From: Candidatus Poribacteria bacterium
GTDB lineage: Bacteria; Poribacteria; WGA-4E; WGA-3G
Direction of reading: 5' to 3'
Assembly (NCBI GenBank): GCA_958295815.1
Contig: OY282374.1
Coordinates: 950,856 to 1,014,855, forward strand
Length of the DNA: 64,000 bases
Shown: one piece after another, positions 8,560-16,883 of the stretch
How the letters are laid out: each line of letters opens with the position of its first letter
How positions within the stretch are numbered: the stretch's first letter is position 1
The notes under the pieces: generated by a model
Database searches by the model: none
Told to the model about the DNA's origin: nothing
What the model saw: the letters and a program-made list of their open reading frames with translations, nothing else
Made by a program: the position numbers and the translations under genes

Positions 8560-8626
8560 TGCTCAGGGAGAATATTATATTAAAGGCAGTTCTGCCTACT
8601 AAGACGCTAAACAAAAAGGAGCTATC

Positions 8627-8953
8627 ATGGCTGCGAATACGTTTGAGATTACTGACGATACGTTTGAAGGAATGGTGATTGCATCAGACACACCGATTGT
8701 TGTTGACTTTTGGGCGGAGTGGTGTGGTCCATGCAAAATGATTGCGCCAATCCTTGAAGAACTCGCCGAAGAGAATTCGGATGCCTTCAAAGTCGGGAAA
8801 GTCAATGTTGATGATAACCGGCAGACAGCAATGCAGTACAATGTTCGGAGCATCCCGACGCTACTTGTTTTTAAAGAGGGTAAAGTCGCAGGACAGATCG
8901 TTGGCGCGATGCCCAAAGACGCACTCAAGAAGAAAATTTTAGATACCCTTTAA
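8627..8953 (+). CDS. trxA: Thioredoxin
   Basis: Classical cytoplasmic thioredoxin of 108 aa that reduces protein disulfides. The active site WCGPC gives Cys33 and Cys36; the buried Asp in VVDFWAEW and the cis-Pro loop RSIPTLLVFKEG are present, as is the C-terminal GQIVGAMPKDALKK. AAGGAG at 8616-8621 lies five bases before the ATG. It appears to be a single-gene unit; KdtA follows after 112 bp. Confidence 0.97.
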   Translation: MAANTFEITDDTFEGMVIASDTPIVVDFWAEWCGPCKMIAPILEELAEENSDAFKVGKVNVDDNRQTAMQYNVRSIPTLLVFKEGKVAGQIVGAMPKDALKKKILDTL

Positions 8954-9065
8954 ATTGTTTCGCAGCGCGGTCGCAAATCGCGTTCAAAGAAGACACTATT
9001 TTTGCGCAGGAGTATTATAGCCGGAGCGTTGCTGCTTCGGCAGGCTTCTGCGCAACTTACTTTAT

Positions 9066-10352
9066 ATGTTTTGGCGATTTATCTATAACACTCTTGTTGT
9101 TCCTATGATGTTTGTCGGCTTTCACGGGGCGCGGTGCTGCAATCCTAAAATTCAGGAAGGTATCAAAGGACGGAAGGGTGTATTTACGGAACTAACAAGT
9201 CAACTCCAGACTGCGCGGCGTTTGGAAAAAACAGCATGGTTTCATTTTACCTCTGTCGGCGAATTCGAGCAGGCGAAACCGCTCATCGAAGCGATTTATA
9301 CAGAGACTCGGATCGTTCTAACCTTTTTCTCACCTTCCGTTGCCCCGAACGCAAAATCTTATCCCTACGCTGACAGTGCTGCCTATCTCCCCCTTGATAC
9401 ACGGCGAAACGCCGAACGTCTGATACAGCTTATTGAACCTTCCTTAATAGTTTTTTCAAAGTTCGATATTTGGCCCAATCTCGTTTGGAGAGCCTCTAAA
9501 CACGAGGTGCCGATTGTTGTGGTTGCTGGGACGCTACACGCCGAATCAAAACGATTATCCAGTTTTGCAAAGCCATTTTTCCGAAGTGTGCATCGGCATA
9601 TCCGAGTGCATTGTGCGATTTCAGAAGGAGACGCCACTCGCTTTCAAGAGCTTTGCTCACCAGCGCATGAGATTGTCGTTACCGGCGATACCCGCTACGA
9701 GCAGGTTTACCGTCGGGCAATAGCGGTTGAACCTGACGCTGAATTTTTCCACGGTCAGACCAGTTTAAAGCGTCCTATTCTTATTGCTGGTAGCACGTAC
9801 ACAGAGGATGAGAAGATATTGTTAACGGCTTATCAACTGCTGCGCCAGAATATACCTGAAGATTTCCCACACCTGATTTTGGTCCCACACGAACCGACCG
9901 CTCAACGGATAAAAGAAATCCGAGGGCACTTGAACCGAGAGGAATTGGCGTACCTCTGCTTTTCTGAACTCACATCTGAGACAGATTTATCGGCGGTAGA
10001 TGTTCTCATTGTTGACAGCGTCGGACTTCTTGCGAAGTTATATCGGTTGGCAGATATAGCGTTTGTCGGTGGGAGTTTTCGCGGGAGTGTTCATAATGTG
10101 ATGGAGCCCGCTGCGATGGCGAAACCTGTTATCTTCGGTCCGACCATCCAGAACGCATACGAAGCGTCTCTCCTTGTAGAGCGGGGTGGCGCGAAGTTGG
10201 TTCGTACTCCGCAACAGTTGGCAGAGGCGATTATAGCGTGGCTAAACGATGAGGAAGCGCGGGCAACAGCAGGTAGTATTGGAAAGCAATTAATCGAGGA
10301 GAACTTGGGTGCTGTAGATCGGACTTTAGAGCATTTGCGGAGGTATGTGTGA
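9066..10352 (+). CDS. kdtA: 3-deoxy-D-manno-octulosonic acid (Kdo) transferase
   Basis: Membrane-anchored GT-B glycosyltransferase (428 aa) that adds Kdo from CMP-Kdo to lipid A precursors, which indicates a lipopolysaccharide outer membrane. The N-terminal anchor RFIYNTLVVPMMFVGFHG is followed by the signature FHFTSVGEFEQAKPLI with the catalytic Glu66, KFDIWPNLVW, and the C-terminal donor-binding part IAFVGGSFRGSVHNVMEPAAM. Length and motif order fit KdtA/WaaA. The spacer before it (about 9004-9055) has GCGCAG...CTGCGC inverted arms. It converges with the next gene. Confidence 0.95.
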   Translation: MFWRFIYNTLVVPMMFVGFHGARCCNPKIQEGIKGRKGVFTELTSQLQTARRLEKTAWFHFTSVGEFEQAKPLIEAIYTETRIVLTFFSPSVAPNAKSYPYADSAAYLPLDTRRNAERLIQLIEPSLIVFSKFDIWPNLVWRASKHEVPIVVVAGTLHAESKRLSSFAKPFFRSVHRHIRVHCAISEGDATRFQELCSPAHEIVVTGDTRYEQVYRRAIAVEPDAEFFHGQTSLKRPILIAGSTYTEDEKILLTAYQLLRQNIPEDFPHLILVPHEPTAQRIKEIRGHLNREELAYLCFSELTSETDLSAVDVLIVDSVGLLAKLYRLADIAFVGGSFRGSVHNVMEPAAMAKPVIFGPTIQNAYEASLLVERGGAKLVRTPQQLAEAIIAWLNDEEARATAGSIGKQLIEENLGAVDRTLEHLRRYV

Positions 10353-10400
10353 AGTGTCGCGCGGTTGCTAACTTCTATAGGAATGGTGTCCTAACGTTGA

Positions 10401-11456
10401 TTACCGCGTCGGTGTGCTTTCTTCACCCGACTGCGTCTGATACCTGATTGTTAAGGTTGGACGGAATTTTTCATCGGATGTCTCTTTTGAAGAGAAGACA
10501 ATCGGCACACTGCCGTCTTGCAAGGCGAAAAGATACCCGTAGTTGTAGTCGGGATTGGCTACCCAGAAACGGACTGCTTCGGTGAGAAGTTCACTTTGAA
10601 ATGTGTAGTGTTTCCCTGCTCCACTAATTTCAAATGTGCCGTCAATGCGATGTGCGACATCTTCCGAACCATTATAATCACTTTCATTATCACCATCTAT
10701 CCCTGCTAACATTGCTTGCGCGGGTGCTCTATTCCAAGGAAGGTTGCGATGTAATGCGCTGTTATAGGTGAGTTCATTATCTTCTGCGCGTTCCGAAGCA
10801 CCCCTACCCTCTCGCCACGGGAGTAGAACACGACGGATAAGTACAGTCTGCGCATCATCTAACTCGTATTGTTGTACATGTAGACTTATCGTTGCTTCTA
10901 AAACTTGGGTCGGTTCTCGGATACCCATATCTTCAAACGCTTCAAACAGATCAAAAGCGACGAAAAAGACACTACCTGCCGGATCGCATAAGAGGGTCGG
11001 TTCCGCACCAGCGTTGTTGTTTCGAGTTTTCCGATCTGTGCTGACGAGCAGCGTCGTGTCCTGTGCCCTTCCAGAGAACGTAACGGAATCCCCTGTGCCA
11101 AAGGTTATTTCGTTTATCGGTGGGAGCGTGATTACTATTCCTGTTTGTAAATTTGGAAGCGTGAGACGGTAGGTTTTCTCTACTTCCAGTGGCGTGGTGA
11201 GCAGCAAGACGCGGTTTAGTCGTTGATCCAATAGAACGTATTCAGGTTGGACATCTGGTGTAATTTGATAATTATCAAGATTTTCCGCAACCTCTGCTTG
11301 TAATTGTCCATCAAATTGTAGTTGAATCGCGGTTTGCGAAAGCGGGGCTGCCGCCAATAGTTTAGGCGTATCTGCTGAATTGGCAGCTGAGATGTGGCAG
11401 AATAGCAGCGATAAAAATATAAGAAACCTGTACTCTATGCTGAAATAGGACTTCAA
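10401..11456 (-). CDS. Exported DNRLRE-like domain protein
   Basis: Secreted protein. The signal peptide is RFLIFLSLLFCHISAANSA. An Ig/Big-like N-terminal part (LAAAPLSQTAIQLQFDG...NYQITPD) is followed by a jelly-roll domain of DNRLRE type, with features such as DTTLLVSTD near its start and FRPTLTIRYQT at its end. The frame opens upstream at an ATG (11495), but TTG 11456 has GGAG seven bases before it and places the signal peptide directly at the N-terminus, so it is preferred. The gene lies 19 bp after the phosphodiester glycosidase gene. DNRLRE domains occur in surface and adhesion proteins; exact role unknown. Confidence 0.72.
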   Translation of the reverse strand: MKSYFSIEYRFLIFLSLLFCHISAANSADTPKLLAAAPLSQTAIQLQFDGQLQAEVAENLDNYQITPDVQPEYVLLDQRLNRVLLLTTPLEVEKTYRLTLPNLQTGIVITLPPINEITFGTGDSVTFSGRAQDTTLLVSTDRKTRNNNAGAEPTLLCDPAGSVFFVAFDLFEAFEDMGIREPTQVLEATISLHVQQYELDDAQTVLIRRVLLPWREGRGASERAEDNELTYNSALHRNLPWNRAPAQAMLAGIDGDNESDYNGSEDVAHRIDGTFEISGAGKHYTFQSELLTEAVRFWVANPDYNYGYLFALQDGSVPIVFSSKETSDEKFRPTLTIRYQTQSGEESTPTR

Positions 11457-11475
11457 GGTGAATCTCCGAGGTAAT

Positions 11476-12678
11476 TTATTCCGTATCTGGCACATCTGCT
11501 GTGATAAAGACAGCGTTCAAAACATCGCGTTCCTGCTGTCCAGAGGGTTTGTTGATAACGGCATCGTTGACAACAAATGTGCTGGAGGAACCGCCGTCGA
11601 GATTAATCGCTTCCGTTGCGCCGAGTTCAATGAGAATGCTGGCAAGTTCATAGAGGGTTAAACCTGTGCTATATTTCGGTTGCCGTCCGTCTGCGACGAC
11701 TAAAAAGAGTGTATCTGCATTGTAACCGAGTGCTGTACGGGGTTCATGGCTGAGATTTAGCACCGGTGTACGTTTGCCGGGTGTGTGTCGTTTTTCGGTG
11801 TTGTGCATTTCTTCGATCGTTTGATTTATTTTTCCATTTTTGAGGAGTCGGAGCCGTCCGCCTATAGCATGCCTGACTTGATTCCATTCAGGTGGCGAGA
11901 GGGAGAGCGTGAGCGTGCCGTTTGCCCCTGGATTGAACTGAAAGGTGCCTTGGTCTTTTAACCTCGAATTAATCCAGAGAACTGCGCCATCTCTCGGAAT
12001 TAAGCTGTTTCCATTGCGTGAAACACTTTCTACGCGGCAGGAGTGTTCGTAGTCCAGGGTCAAAGGGAGCGGGAGTCCGCTGATTATGACCTCTCTACCT
12101 CGGCGGCGGTTGGTATGCGTCGATTCGCCGAGGCGCGGTGTGTAAAGTGTTACCTGACACCCATCAAGCCTACGCTGATTGATACATCCGAGCGACAGCG
12201 TTTGCGTGCCTATTTGGATGCTGGCTTTCATTTGAACAGAAGAACTTAGAAACTCGCCGGATTCAGTTACCCCGAAACAGGCTTCAGTATCGGTCGGTTG
12301 CGTAATGAGTTCACCGTCTTGGATATGCAGGTTCTCTAACACGCCACCGTAGCCGCGCATATCGCCGAGAACCCCGAAGCCACCGTTGACTGCGACGAGT
12401 ACGCGCTGGTCACCGCGTTGGGTGCGGCGGTTCGCCATAGAACGGACGGTTTCTTTACCGAGAACTTGTGCATTTGCGAGTGCCACCTCGAAGCGCAATG
12501 TTGACTCGTGCCGCGACATCTCAGCGACGTAAAGAACACATGTCTCGACATCCCAATTGTAGCGATAGATTTGGATACCGGGGGCTACGTCTGTGAATAA
12601 CGCCTCTTTTTTGCCACCAGCGTGTGTGCTGGTGGTTGTCATCAAGAGGAGACAGATGATGATAGAGAGTCTATACAT
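11476..12678 (-). CDS. Exported phosphodiester glycosidase (NAGPA/DUF2233) family protein
   Basis: Secreted protein with signal peptide YRLSIIICLLLMTTTSTHA and one NAGPA domain. Members remove GlcNAc-1-phosphodiester caps or act on peptidoglycan-linked glycans. The signature is clear: RVLVAVNGGFGV, RTALGYNADTLFLVVADGR, and the C-terminal EAINLDGGSSSTFVVND. A TTG at 12702 is in frame, but ATG 12678 overlaps the stop of folB by eight bases and starts the signal peptide cleanly. It is co-transcribed with folB and the DNRLRE-like gene. Substrate unknown. Confidence 0.87.
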   Translation of the reverse strand: MYRLSIIICLLLMTTTSTHAGGKKEALFTDVAPGIQIYRYNWDVETCVLYVAEMSRHESTLRFEVALANAQVLGKETVRSMANRRTQRGDQRVLVAVNGGFGVLGDMRGYGGVLENLHIQDGELITQPTDTEACFGVTESGEFLSSSVQMKASIQIGTQTLSLGCINQRRLDGCQVTLYTPRLGESTHTNRRRGREVIISGLPLPLTLDYEHSCRVESVSRNGNSLIPRDGAVLWINSRLKDQGTFQFNPGANGTLTLSLSPPEWNQVRHAIGGRLRLLKNGKINQTIEEMHNTEKRHTPGKRTPVLNLSHEPRTALGYNADTLFLVVADGRQPKYSTGLTLYELASILIELGATEAINLDGGSSSTFVVNDAVINKPSGQQERDVLNAVFITADVPDTE

Positions 12679-13030
12679 TACGACGAAAAATCTCAACGGC
12701 AAAATAGTTAATTGGTTGTTCGATGGGTGGGTGCAGTTTCTTAACGATGAGGTGTACTTCTTCGGCTGCGAATTCGGTTAAAATCAGTGTTGCGATTTTT
12801 TCAGCGAGTGCTTCGATCAGTTGAAAAGACTGCTGTGTGCTGATCTCAATAATACGTGTGACGACTTCTGAATAGTCAATTGTGTCCGTGAGGAGGTCGG
12901 TGCTACCGGAGTTTGCGAGGTTACAGCCCAAAGTCGCATCGATTTCATAATGGCCACCAACTTGACGCTCCGCTTCGGGAACGCCGTGGTGGCCATGAAA
13001 TCGGATTCCTTTGAGGATAATTTTATCCAT
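12671..13030 (-). CDS. folB: Dihydroneopterin aldolase
   Basis: Cytoplasmic folate-pathway enzyme (119 aa) converting dihydroneopterin to hydroxymethyl-dihydropterin. The FolB pattern is complete: IILKGIRFHGHHGVPEAERQ, the DYSEVV segment, LIEALAEKIA, and the C-terminal IVKKLHPPIEQP with the usual Lys. It starts two bases after the lipoprotein gene ends and overlaps the phosphodiester glycosidase gene, so it is embedded in an envelope operon. No other folate gene is in the window. Confidence 0.94.
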   Translation of the reverse strand: MDKIILKGIRFHGHHGVPEAERQVGGHYEIDATLGCNLANSGSTDLLTDTIDYSEVVTRIIEISTQQSFQLIEALAEKIATLILTEFAAEEVHLIVKKLHPPIEQPINYFAVEIFRRNV

Positions 13031-13032
13031 GA

Positions 13033-13644
13033 CTATTCTACAGGAATTTCTCCAAAGGTATGTGCAGGTTCAATTAGGTCCTTCACCTGTTTTCCAAACC
13101 TTCCATCGGTATAATCAATTGCGCGTATTTTCCAGTCGTCGCCATCTTTTTTCAGTGCAGAAATCAGATCGCCTTTCTGATTACCCCAATCATATGCGCC
13201 TCGCAAAACGGCTTCTTTGCCTCTGCTATCAATAGAGATATAGGTGATATTGACGGTCATGTTCCCGCCGCGGAGTCGGAAGATTCCTGCCCATGCTTTG
13301 CTTACAGCCTTACCCCCTTCGTTTTTTTCAAAAGTGCCAGCCCAAAACGTCCAAGCGGTAAAAATGTCTTTGCTCTCGCCCGAGAGCCAAACTTCTGCTA
13401 GCGTATCCTCGTCCTTATCACCGTGAGCGGCAGCGTATACCGCATAAAGTTCACGAATCGCTTGCTCCTCAGCAGCAAAGTCGATATTTCTTTCTACAAT
13501 TGGTGTTTCTTCCGCGGGCTGAGACGCCGTTGTGGTTGGTGTCTGCGTTTGCTCGGATTCGGGTTCAGGGTCGTCTCCACCGCAGGCGATCATACCGGTA
13601 ACAAGCAGCATGATCATAAAATAACAAATCGCTTTCGGTTTCAT
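13033..13644 (-). CDS. Lipoprotein with NTF2/SnoaL-like domain
   Basis: 203 aa. The N-terminus YFMIMLLVTGMIACGG fits a lipoprotein signal with a lipobox Cys at about position 21, followed by an acidic Thr/Glu-rich linker to about residue 55. The rest resembles SnoaL/DUF4440 folds: EEQAIRELYAVYAAAHGDKDEDTLAEVW, then MTVNITYISIDSRGKEAVLRGAYDW. GGAGGG precedes the ATG. It is first in the run leading to folB and the phosphodiester glycosidase. Function unknown; the assignment rests on pattern only. Confidence 0.78.
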   Translation of the reverse strand: MKPKAICYFMIMLLVTGMIACGGDDPEPESEQTQTPTTTASQPAEETPIVERNIDFAAEEQAIRELYAVYAAAHGDKDEDTLAEVWLSGESKDIFTAWTFWAGTFEKNEGGKAVSKAWAGIFRLRGGNMTVNITYISIDSRGKEAVLRGAYDWGNQKGDLISALKKDGDDWKIRAIDYTDGRFGKQVKDLIEPAHTFGEIPVE

Positions 13645-13982
13645 AGTCTCCCTCCTGCGTTAAGTCCAAAATAAGTGAGTCATATTCACACCGTTCTTTA
13701 TTGTATCAGAATTTTCAATAAAAATCAACATAATTTTAGTTTTCAGCTGTCGGTTGTCGGTGTTTGTCAGAATCAAGATTTTGGGATTTGCAGGATTCAA
13801 GGGAAGGGGTGTACTCCTCTCAGCAGAATGGAAGGCTGGAAGAGAGGGCGGGTTGGAAGAGTTGAATGATGCTGATGGGTTTGCAGTGATAGGTTGTTTT
13901 ATAACGGATTTTGTGTTATACTTTTTGGTGTAATTTACAACCTGTTATTCCGCAAATCTCTGTTGAAAAGGAAGACTGACTT
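13645..13982. other. 338-bp divergent intergenic region
   Basis: Spacer between the lipoprotein gene (minus) and moaD (plus). It contains the AGTTTTCAGCTGTCGGT repeat (13738-13761), a GGAAG-rich stretch (about 13828-13862, several GGAAG/GGAAGA units) and the moaD promoter. No gene seen. Confidence 0.6.
13894..13922 (+). promoter_or_regulatory. Sigma70-like promoter for moaD-moaE
   Basis: TTGTTT (13894-13899), a 17-bp spacer and TATACT (13917-13922). The transcript would start about 55 bases before the moaD ATG. AAAAGGAAG lies just before that start codon. Confidence 0.55.
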
Positions 13983-14237
13983 ATGAATGTCACAGTTAAA
14001 TACTTTGCCGTGTGCCACGAAATGTTAGATAGATCTGAAGAAGAGATGGAGCTGCCAGAAGGAGCTACCCTCAAAACGATTTTAAAACGCCTTGAGGAAG
14101 AGTGGCCAGAAATTGCTGAATTTTATGAAGTGATGCAGATGTCCGTCAATTGGGAATACGCCACCGAGAATACTGAACTTGCCGAGGGGGATGAGGTCGC
14201 CTTAATTCCACCTGTGACGGGAGGGTGCGATGTTTAA
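13983..14237 (+). CDS. moaD: Molybdopterin synthase small subunit MoaD, with C-terminal extension
   Basis: Sulfur carrier of molybdopterin synthase with a ubiquitin-like beta-grasp fold (84 aa). VTVKYFAVCHEMLDRSEEEM, ALIPPVTGG and overall length match MoaD. In the family the C-terminal Gly-Gly is adenylated and thiocarboxylated and must be the terminus; here Gly80-Gly81 is followed by Cys82-Asp83-Val84. The tail exists because moaE begins inside the end of moaD (eight-base overlap). Either the tail is clipped off or this is an unusual carrier; see findings. It supplies cofactor for enzymes like the molybdenum hydroxylase at 4-8 kb. Confidence 0.93.
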   Translation: MNVTVKYFAVCHEMLDRSEEEMELPEGATLKTILKRLEEEWPEIAEFYEVMQMSVNWEYATENTELAEGDEVALIPPVTGGCDV

Positions 14238-14679
14238 GATAACCACCGAAGTCATTACAGGCGCGGAAGTAAGGGAAGCCGTAGAGGGACCCGATGCTGG
14301 CGCGGTGGTGCTTTTTCTTGGCACAGTTCGCAATAACACAGATGGCAGGGCAGTGAAAGGTCTTGAATATGAGGCGTACCCTCCGATGGCAGAGAAAAAG
14401 ATGGCAGAAATAGCGCAAGAGGTCTCGGAGAAATGGGGAGTTGATCGCGTCGCAATGATTCATCGCGTTGGGAAGTTGGAAATCGGTGAGGTGAGTGTGG
14501 CAGTTGCGGTTGCTTCACCGCATCGCAAAGATGGGTTTGAAGCGTGTAAATACGCGATGGATCGCCTTAAACAGATCGTTCCTATCTGGAAGCGCGAAGT
14601 GTGGGCAGATGGTGAAGCGGAATGGGTGAAGCCGGACGCTGTCTTTTTCGATGCACCCGGTATGGGTAAGACGGATTGA
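14230..14679 (+). CDS. moaE: Molybdopterin synthase catalytic subunit
   Basis: Large subunit (149 aa) of molybdopterin synthase, which inserts the dithiolene sulfurs using MoaD thiocarboxylate. Signature segments: GAVVLFLGTVRNNTDG, LEYEAYPPMAEKKM, IHRVGKLEIGEVSVAVAVAS, HRKDGFEACKYAMDRLKQIV and PIWKREVWADG, with the conserved Lys residues. The ATG overlaps moaD. A weak terminator-like inverted repeat follows. Confidence 0.96.
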   Translation: MFKITTEVITGAEVREAVEGPDAGAVVLFLGTVRNNTDGRAVKGLEYEAYPPMAEKKMAEIAQEVSEKWGVDRVAMIHRVGKLEIGEVSVAVAVASPHRKDGFEACKYAMDRLKQIVPIWKREVWADGEAEWVKPDAVFFDAPGMGKTD

Positions 14680-14717
14680 TAGATTGGCTAACTTGGAAAA
14701 ATATAAGAATTGTAAGT

Positions 14718-14768
14718 GGCACTCTACATCAAGCCTACGTATAGGAAAATGCTGAGTGCCGTTTCTTT
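14718..14768 (+). terminator. Possible terminator after moaE
   Basis: Inverted arms GGCACTC (14718-14724) and GAGTGCC (14754-14760) with a long loop, followed by GTTTCTTT. Arms are perfect, but the 29-base loop makes it a weak candidate. Confidence 0.3.
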
Positions 14769-14787
14769 ATCTGCTTGTCGGGCGTAC

Positions 14788-15915
14788 TTACCTTGCACAG
14801 AACCTCTTCACGAATTGATCGAAAATCGAAACACCTTGTGGAAACTGATCTAATGCCATCCACTCATCGACCGTGTGTGCTTGCCGAATGCTACCTGGTC
14901 CGATGATGACCGTTTCCATGTGTTGAGCGAAGACGGTGGCATCAGTGCTGTAAGCAACAGTTTGGGGGGAAGTCTCGCCCGTGATTTCGAGTGCGGCTTG
15001 GATGATCTCTGCGTCTGGAGGTGTGCGAACTGGAGGTGCGTTGATGTACAAATCGAATATCAACGCGTGCTTTTCAGCCGATTCACGTGCGCGATCTATC
15101 CATACCTGTGCATCGTCTCCGGGCATCGGACGGTAGTTAATACTACACACACTTAACGGGGAAGTAATATTCGCTGCACATTCGCCATCGCTGATAGTGA
15201 TATTCCAATCTGTATAGGGTGGTATGAATTCGTCGTTGAAATACTGGGTATTGCTCGTCAACTCCTGATAAATATCCCGCATTTCTGCAAGAAACGGAAT
15301 TAGTTTTAGGTTCGCGTTGTCCCCTTCACCTGTGCTACTGTGCGCCGCACGTCCGTGTGCTGTGACGGTAAAGCGGACCGCCCCCTTGTGCGCATATACG
15401 GCGTGCAGTTCCGTCGGTTCGCCAACGACTCCGTATTGCGGGAATCCGTACTTTTCATTAAACATCTGCGATTTTTCAGCAACAGCACTTGCGCCGAAGT
15501 ATCCTACCTCTTCATCAGCCGTAATTACGACGTACAACGGTGCCACCAAGTCAGAACCAGCGAAGCGCGATGCGGCTTCAATCATACAGGAGACGCTGCC
15601 TTTCATATCGCAACTGCCCCTGCCATACATCCTTTCATCGGCAATCCGTGCCTCAAACGGATCCATTGACCAACCGATAGCAGGAACGGTATCTATGTGA
15701 CCAAGCAGTGCCAGCCCGCGTTCACCGTTTTCCGGTCCTTTGCGACCAATCAGATTCACCTTCAATGTACCCGCCGGATCCGTGTATTCAACCCGTTCCA
15801 CTTCGCAATTGATGGATTCTAACGTTTCTGTGAGGAAATCCATGACTTCAACGTTGGTGAGGGGACTTACTGTATTGTATCCAATAAGGGTTTTGGTTAA
15901 TTCTTTTGCATCCAT
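14788..15915 (-). CDS. M20 family peptidase, acetylornithine deacetylase-like
   Basis: Two-zinc M20 amidohydrolase of 375 aa, closest in look to ArgE, which removes the acetyl group from N-acetylornithine. Metal-site motifs: LLGHIDTVPA (His, Asp), GRGSCDMKGSVSCM (bridging Asp), ITADEEVGYFGA (catalytic Glu-Glu), PQYGVVGEPTELHAVYAHKG, and a late His in IRQAHTVDEWM. The dimerisation domain AHGRAAHSSTGEGDNA is in place. Other M20 enzymes (succinyl-diaminopimelate desuccinylase) share these motifs, so the substrate is only likely. No clear ribosome site precedes the ATG. Confidence 0.9.
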   Translation of the reverse strand: MDAKELTKTLIGYNTVSPLTNVEVMDFLTETLESINCEVERVEYTDPAGTLKVNLIGRKGPENGERGLALLGHIDTVPAIGWSMDPFEARIADERMYGRGSCDMKGSVSCMIEAASRFAGSDLVAPLYVVITADEEVGYFGASAVAEKSQMFNEKYGFPQYGVVGEPTELHAVYAHKGAVRFTVTAHGRAAHSSTGEGDNANLKLIPFLAEMRDIYQELTSNTQYFNDEFIPPYTDWNITISDGECAANITSPLSVCSINYRPMPGDDAQVWIDRARESAEKHALIFDLYINAPPVRTPPDAEIIQAALEITGETSPQTVAYSTDATVFAQHMETVIIGPGSIRQAHTVDEWMALDQFPQGVSIFDQFVKRFCAR

Positions 15916-16045
15916 AGTCCGATTTTACAAAAAGTGGGGAAGTTTGTCAAGGGTTTCTTTAAGAGTTTTTGTTTTTGGCAGTCATTCATCAGAAAGAGGT
16001 ACTTAATGGGTTTAGACATCAAAATGGGAATGTTGTGATGAGTAT

Positions 16046-16075
16046 GTTCGTTCAGGCACGGGTACCTGAACGAAC
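16046..16075. repeat. Perfect inverted repeat between rsmE and the M20 gene
   Basis: Arms GTTCGTTCAGG (16046-16056) and CCTGAACGAAC (16065-16075) around an eight-base loop. It sits 12 bp past the rsmE stop. There is no T-run on either side, so a simple intrinsic terminator is unlikely; it may be a REP-like element or an operator. Confidence 0.65.
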
Positions 16076-16087
16076 AGGGTATTGTTC

Positions 16088-16840
16088 TTATAACTGATAT
16101 TCGTAGGCGGTAACAGCGACGGCGACGATGGCTGCGGTTTCTGTTCGCAAGGTATTTGTGCCGAGCGTTACAGGAATGCATCCGCTTTGAATCGCAGCGG
16201 TAATCTCTTGATCGGAAAATCCGCCTTCGGGTCCAACAAAAAGCGCGATAGCACTTGCGGAAGGTGTTTCTCGCAAAACTGTCTTAATGTGTTGTATCTC
16301 TACGTGAGGGTTGATAGATGTCTGCTCGGCGTGTGGACTGAGGAGGAGGCGGAGCGAAAATCTTTTGAGTTGGGCAAGGGAAGCCTCAAGCTGCTGTGCC
16401 TCGCATAGTTCAGGTAACCAAGAACGTTTACACTGCTTTGTAGCGGAGATAAGAACACGGTGCCAACGCTCATATCGGTTTTGGCTCGGTTTTTGTAAAG
16501 CGCGTTCCGAGTGCAGCGGTACAATCTGTGTAACGCCGAGTTCTGTTGTTTTTTGGAGAATCAACTCCATCTTGTCGTTTTTGGGGATTCCGTGAAACAG
16601 GGTGAGTGTCGGTGAAGGCGGTGTATGAAATTTGTGGGTGCAAATTCGTGCTTCACTTGAAGATCGATTTGTAGGTGCATCAAGGATCTCTGCGGTGTAG
16701 ACGTTGCCTTGTCCATCAATAATTCGGATGGTTTCACCGGATGAGATGCGGAGGACATTGCGGAGGTGGTGGTGCTCTGAATCGGTAATTGTAGCAGTGT
16801 CAGTGTCAATCTGAGACGGTGGGACATAGAAGGTGTGCAT
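16088..16840 (-). CDS. rsmE: 16S rRNA m3U1498 methyltransferase
   Basis: SPOUT-class RNA methyltransferase that methylates U1498 in 16S rRNA. The N-terminal PUA-like part HTFYVPPSQI...HHLRNVLRISSGE and the C-terminal knot with ALFVGPEGGFSDQEI and VTLGTNTLRTETAAI are textbook RsmE. The open frame starts seven codons earlier, but GGAGG lies nine bases before ATG 16840, giving MHTFYVPP. Located next to rpe and fmt in a translation and housekeeping run. Confidence 0.96.
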   Translation of the reverse strand: MHTFYVPPSQIDTDTATITDSEHHHLRNVLRISSGETIRIIDGQGNVYTAEILDAPTNRSSSEARICTHKFHTPPSPTLTLFHGIPKNDKMELILQKTTELGVTQIVPLHSERALQKPSQNRYERWHRVLISATKQCKRSWLPELCEAQQLEASLAQLKRFSLRLLLSPHAEQTSINPHVEIQHIKTVLRETPSASAIALFVGPEGGFSDQEITAAIQSGCIPVTLGTNTLRTETAAIVAVAVTAYEYQL

Positions 16841-16883
16841 CCGTTGCAGCCTCCATTGCACTATAGAGCGTTAGCACAGTGCC

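Larger units (their letters stand above)
8199..8626. other. 428-bp divergent intergenic region
   Basis: AT-rich spacer between the leftward molybdenum-hydroxylase operon and rightward trxA. No plausible gene was found. It holds the two candidate promoters listed separately and a small GGCAG-TT-CTGCC hairpin at 8585-8596 in the trxA leader. Confidence 0.6.

Noticed and set aside
9004..9055. GCGCAG...CTGCGC inverted arms as a trxA terminator
   Set aside because: Long loop and no T-run; only noted as a possible structure before kdtA.
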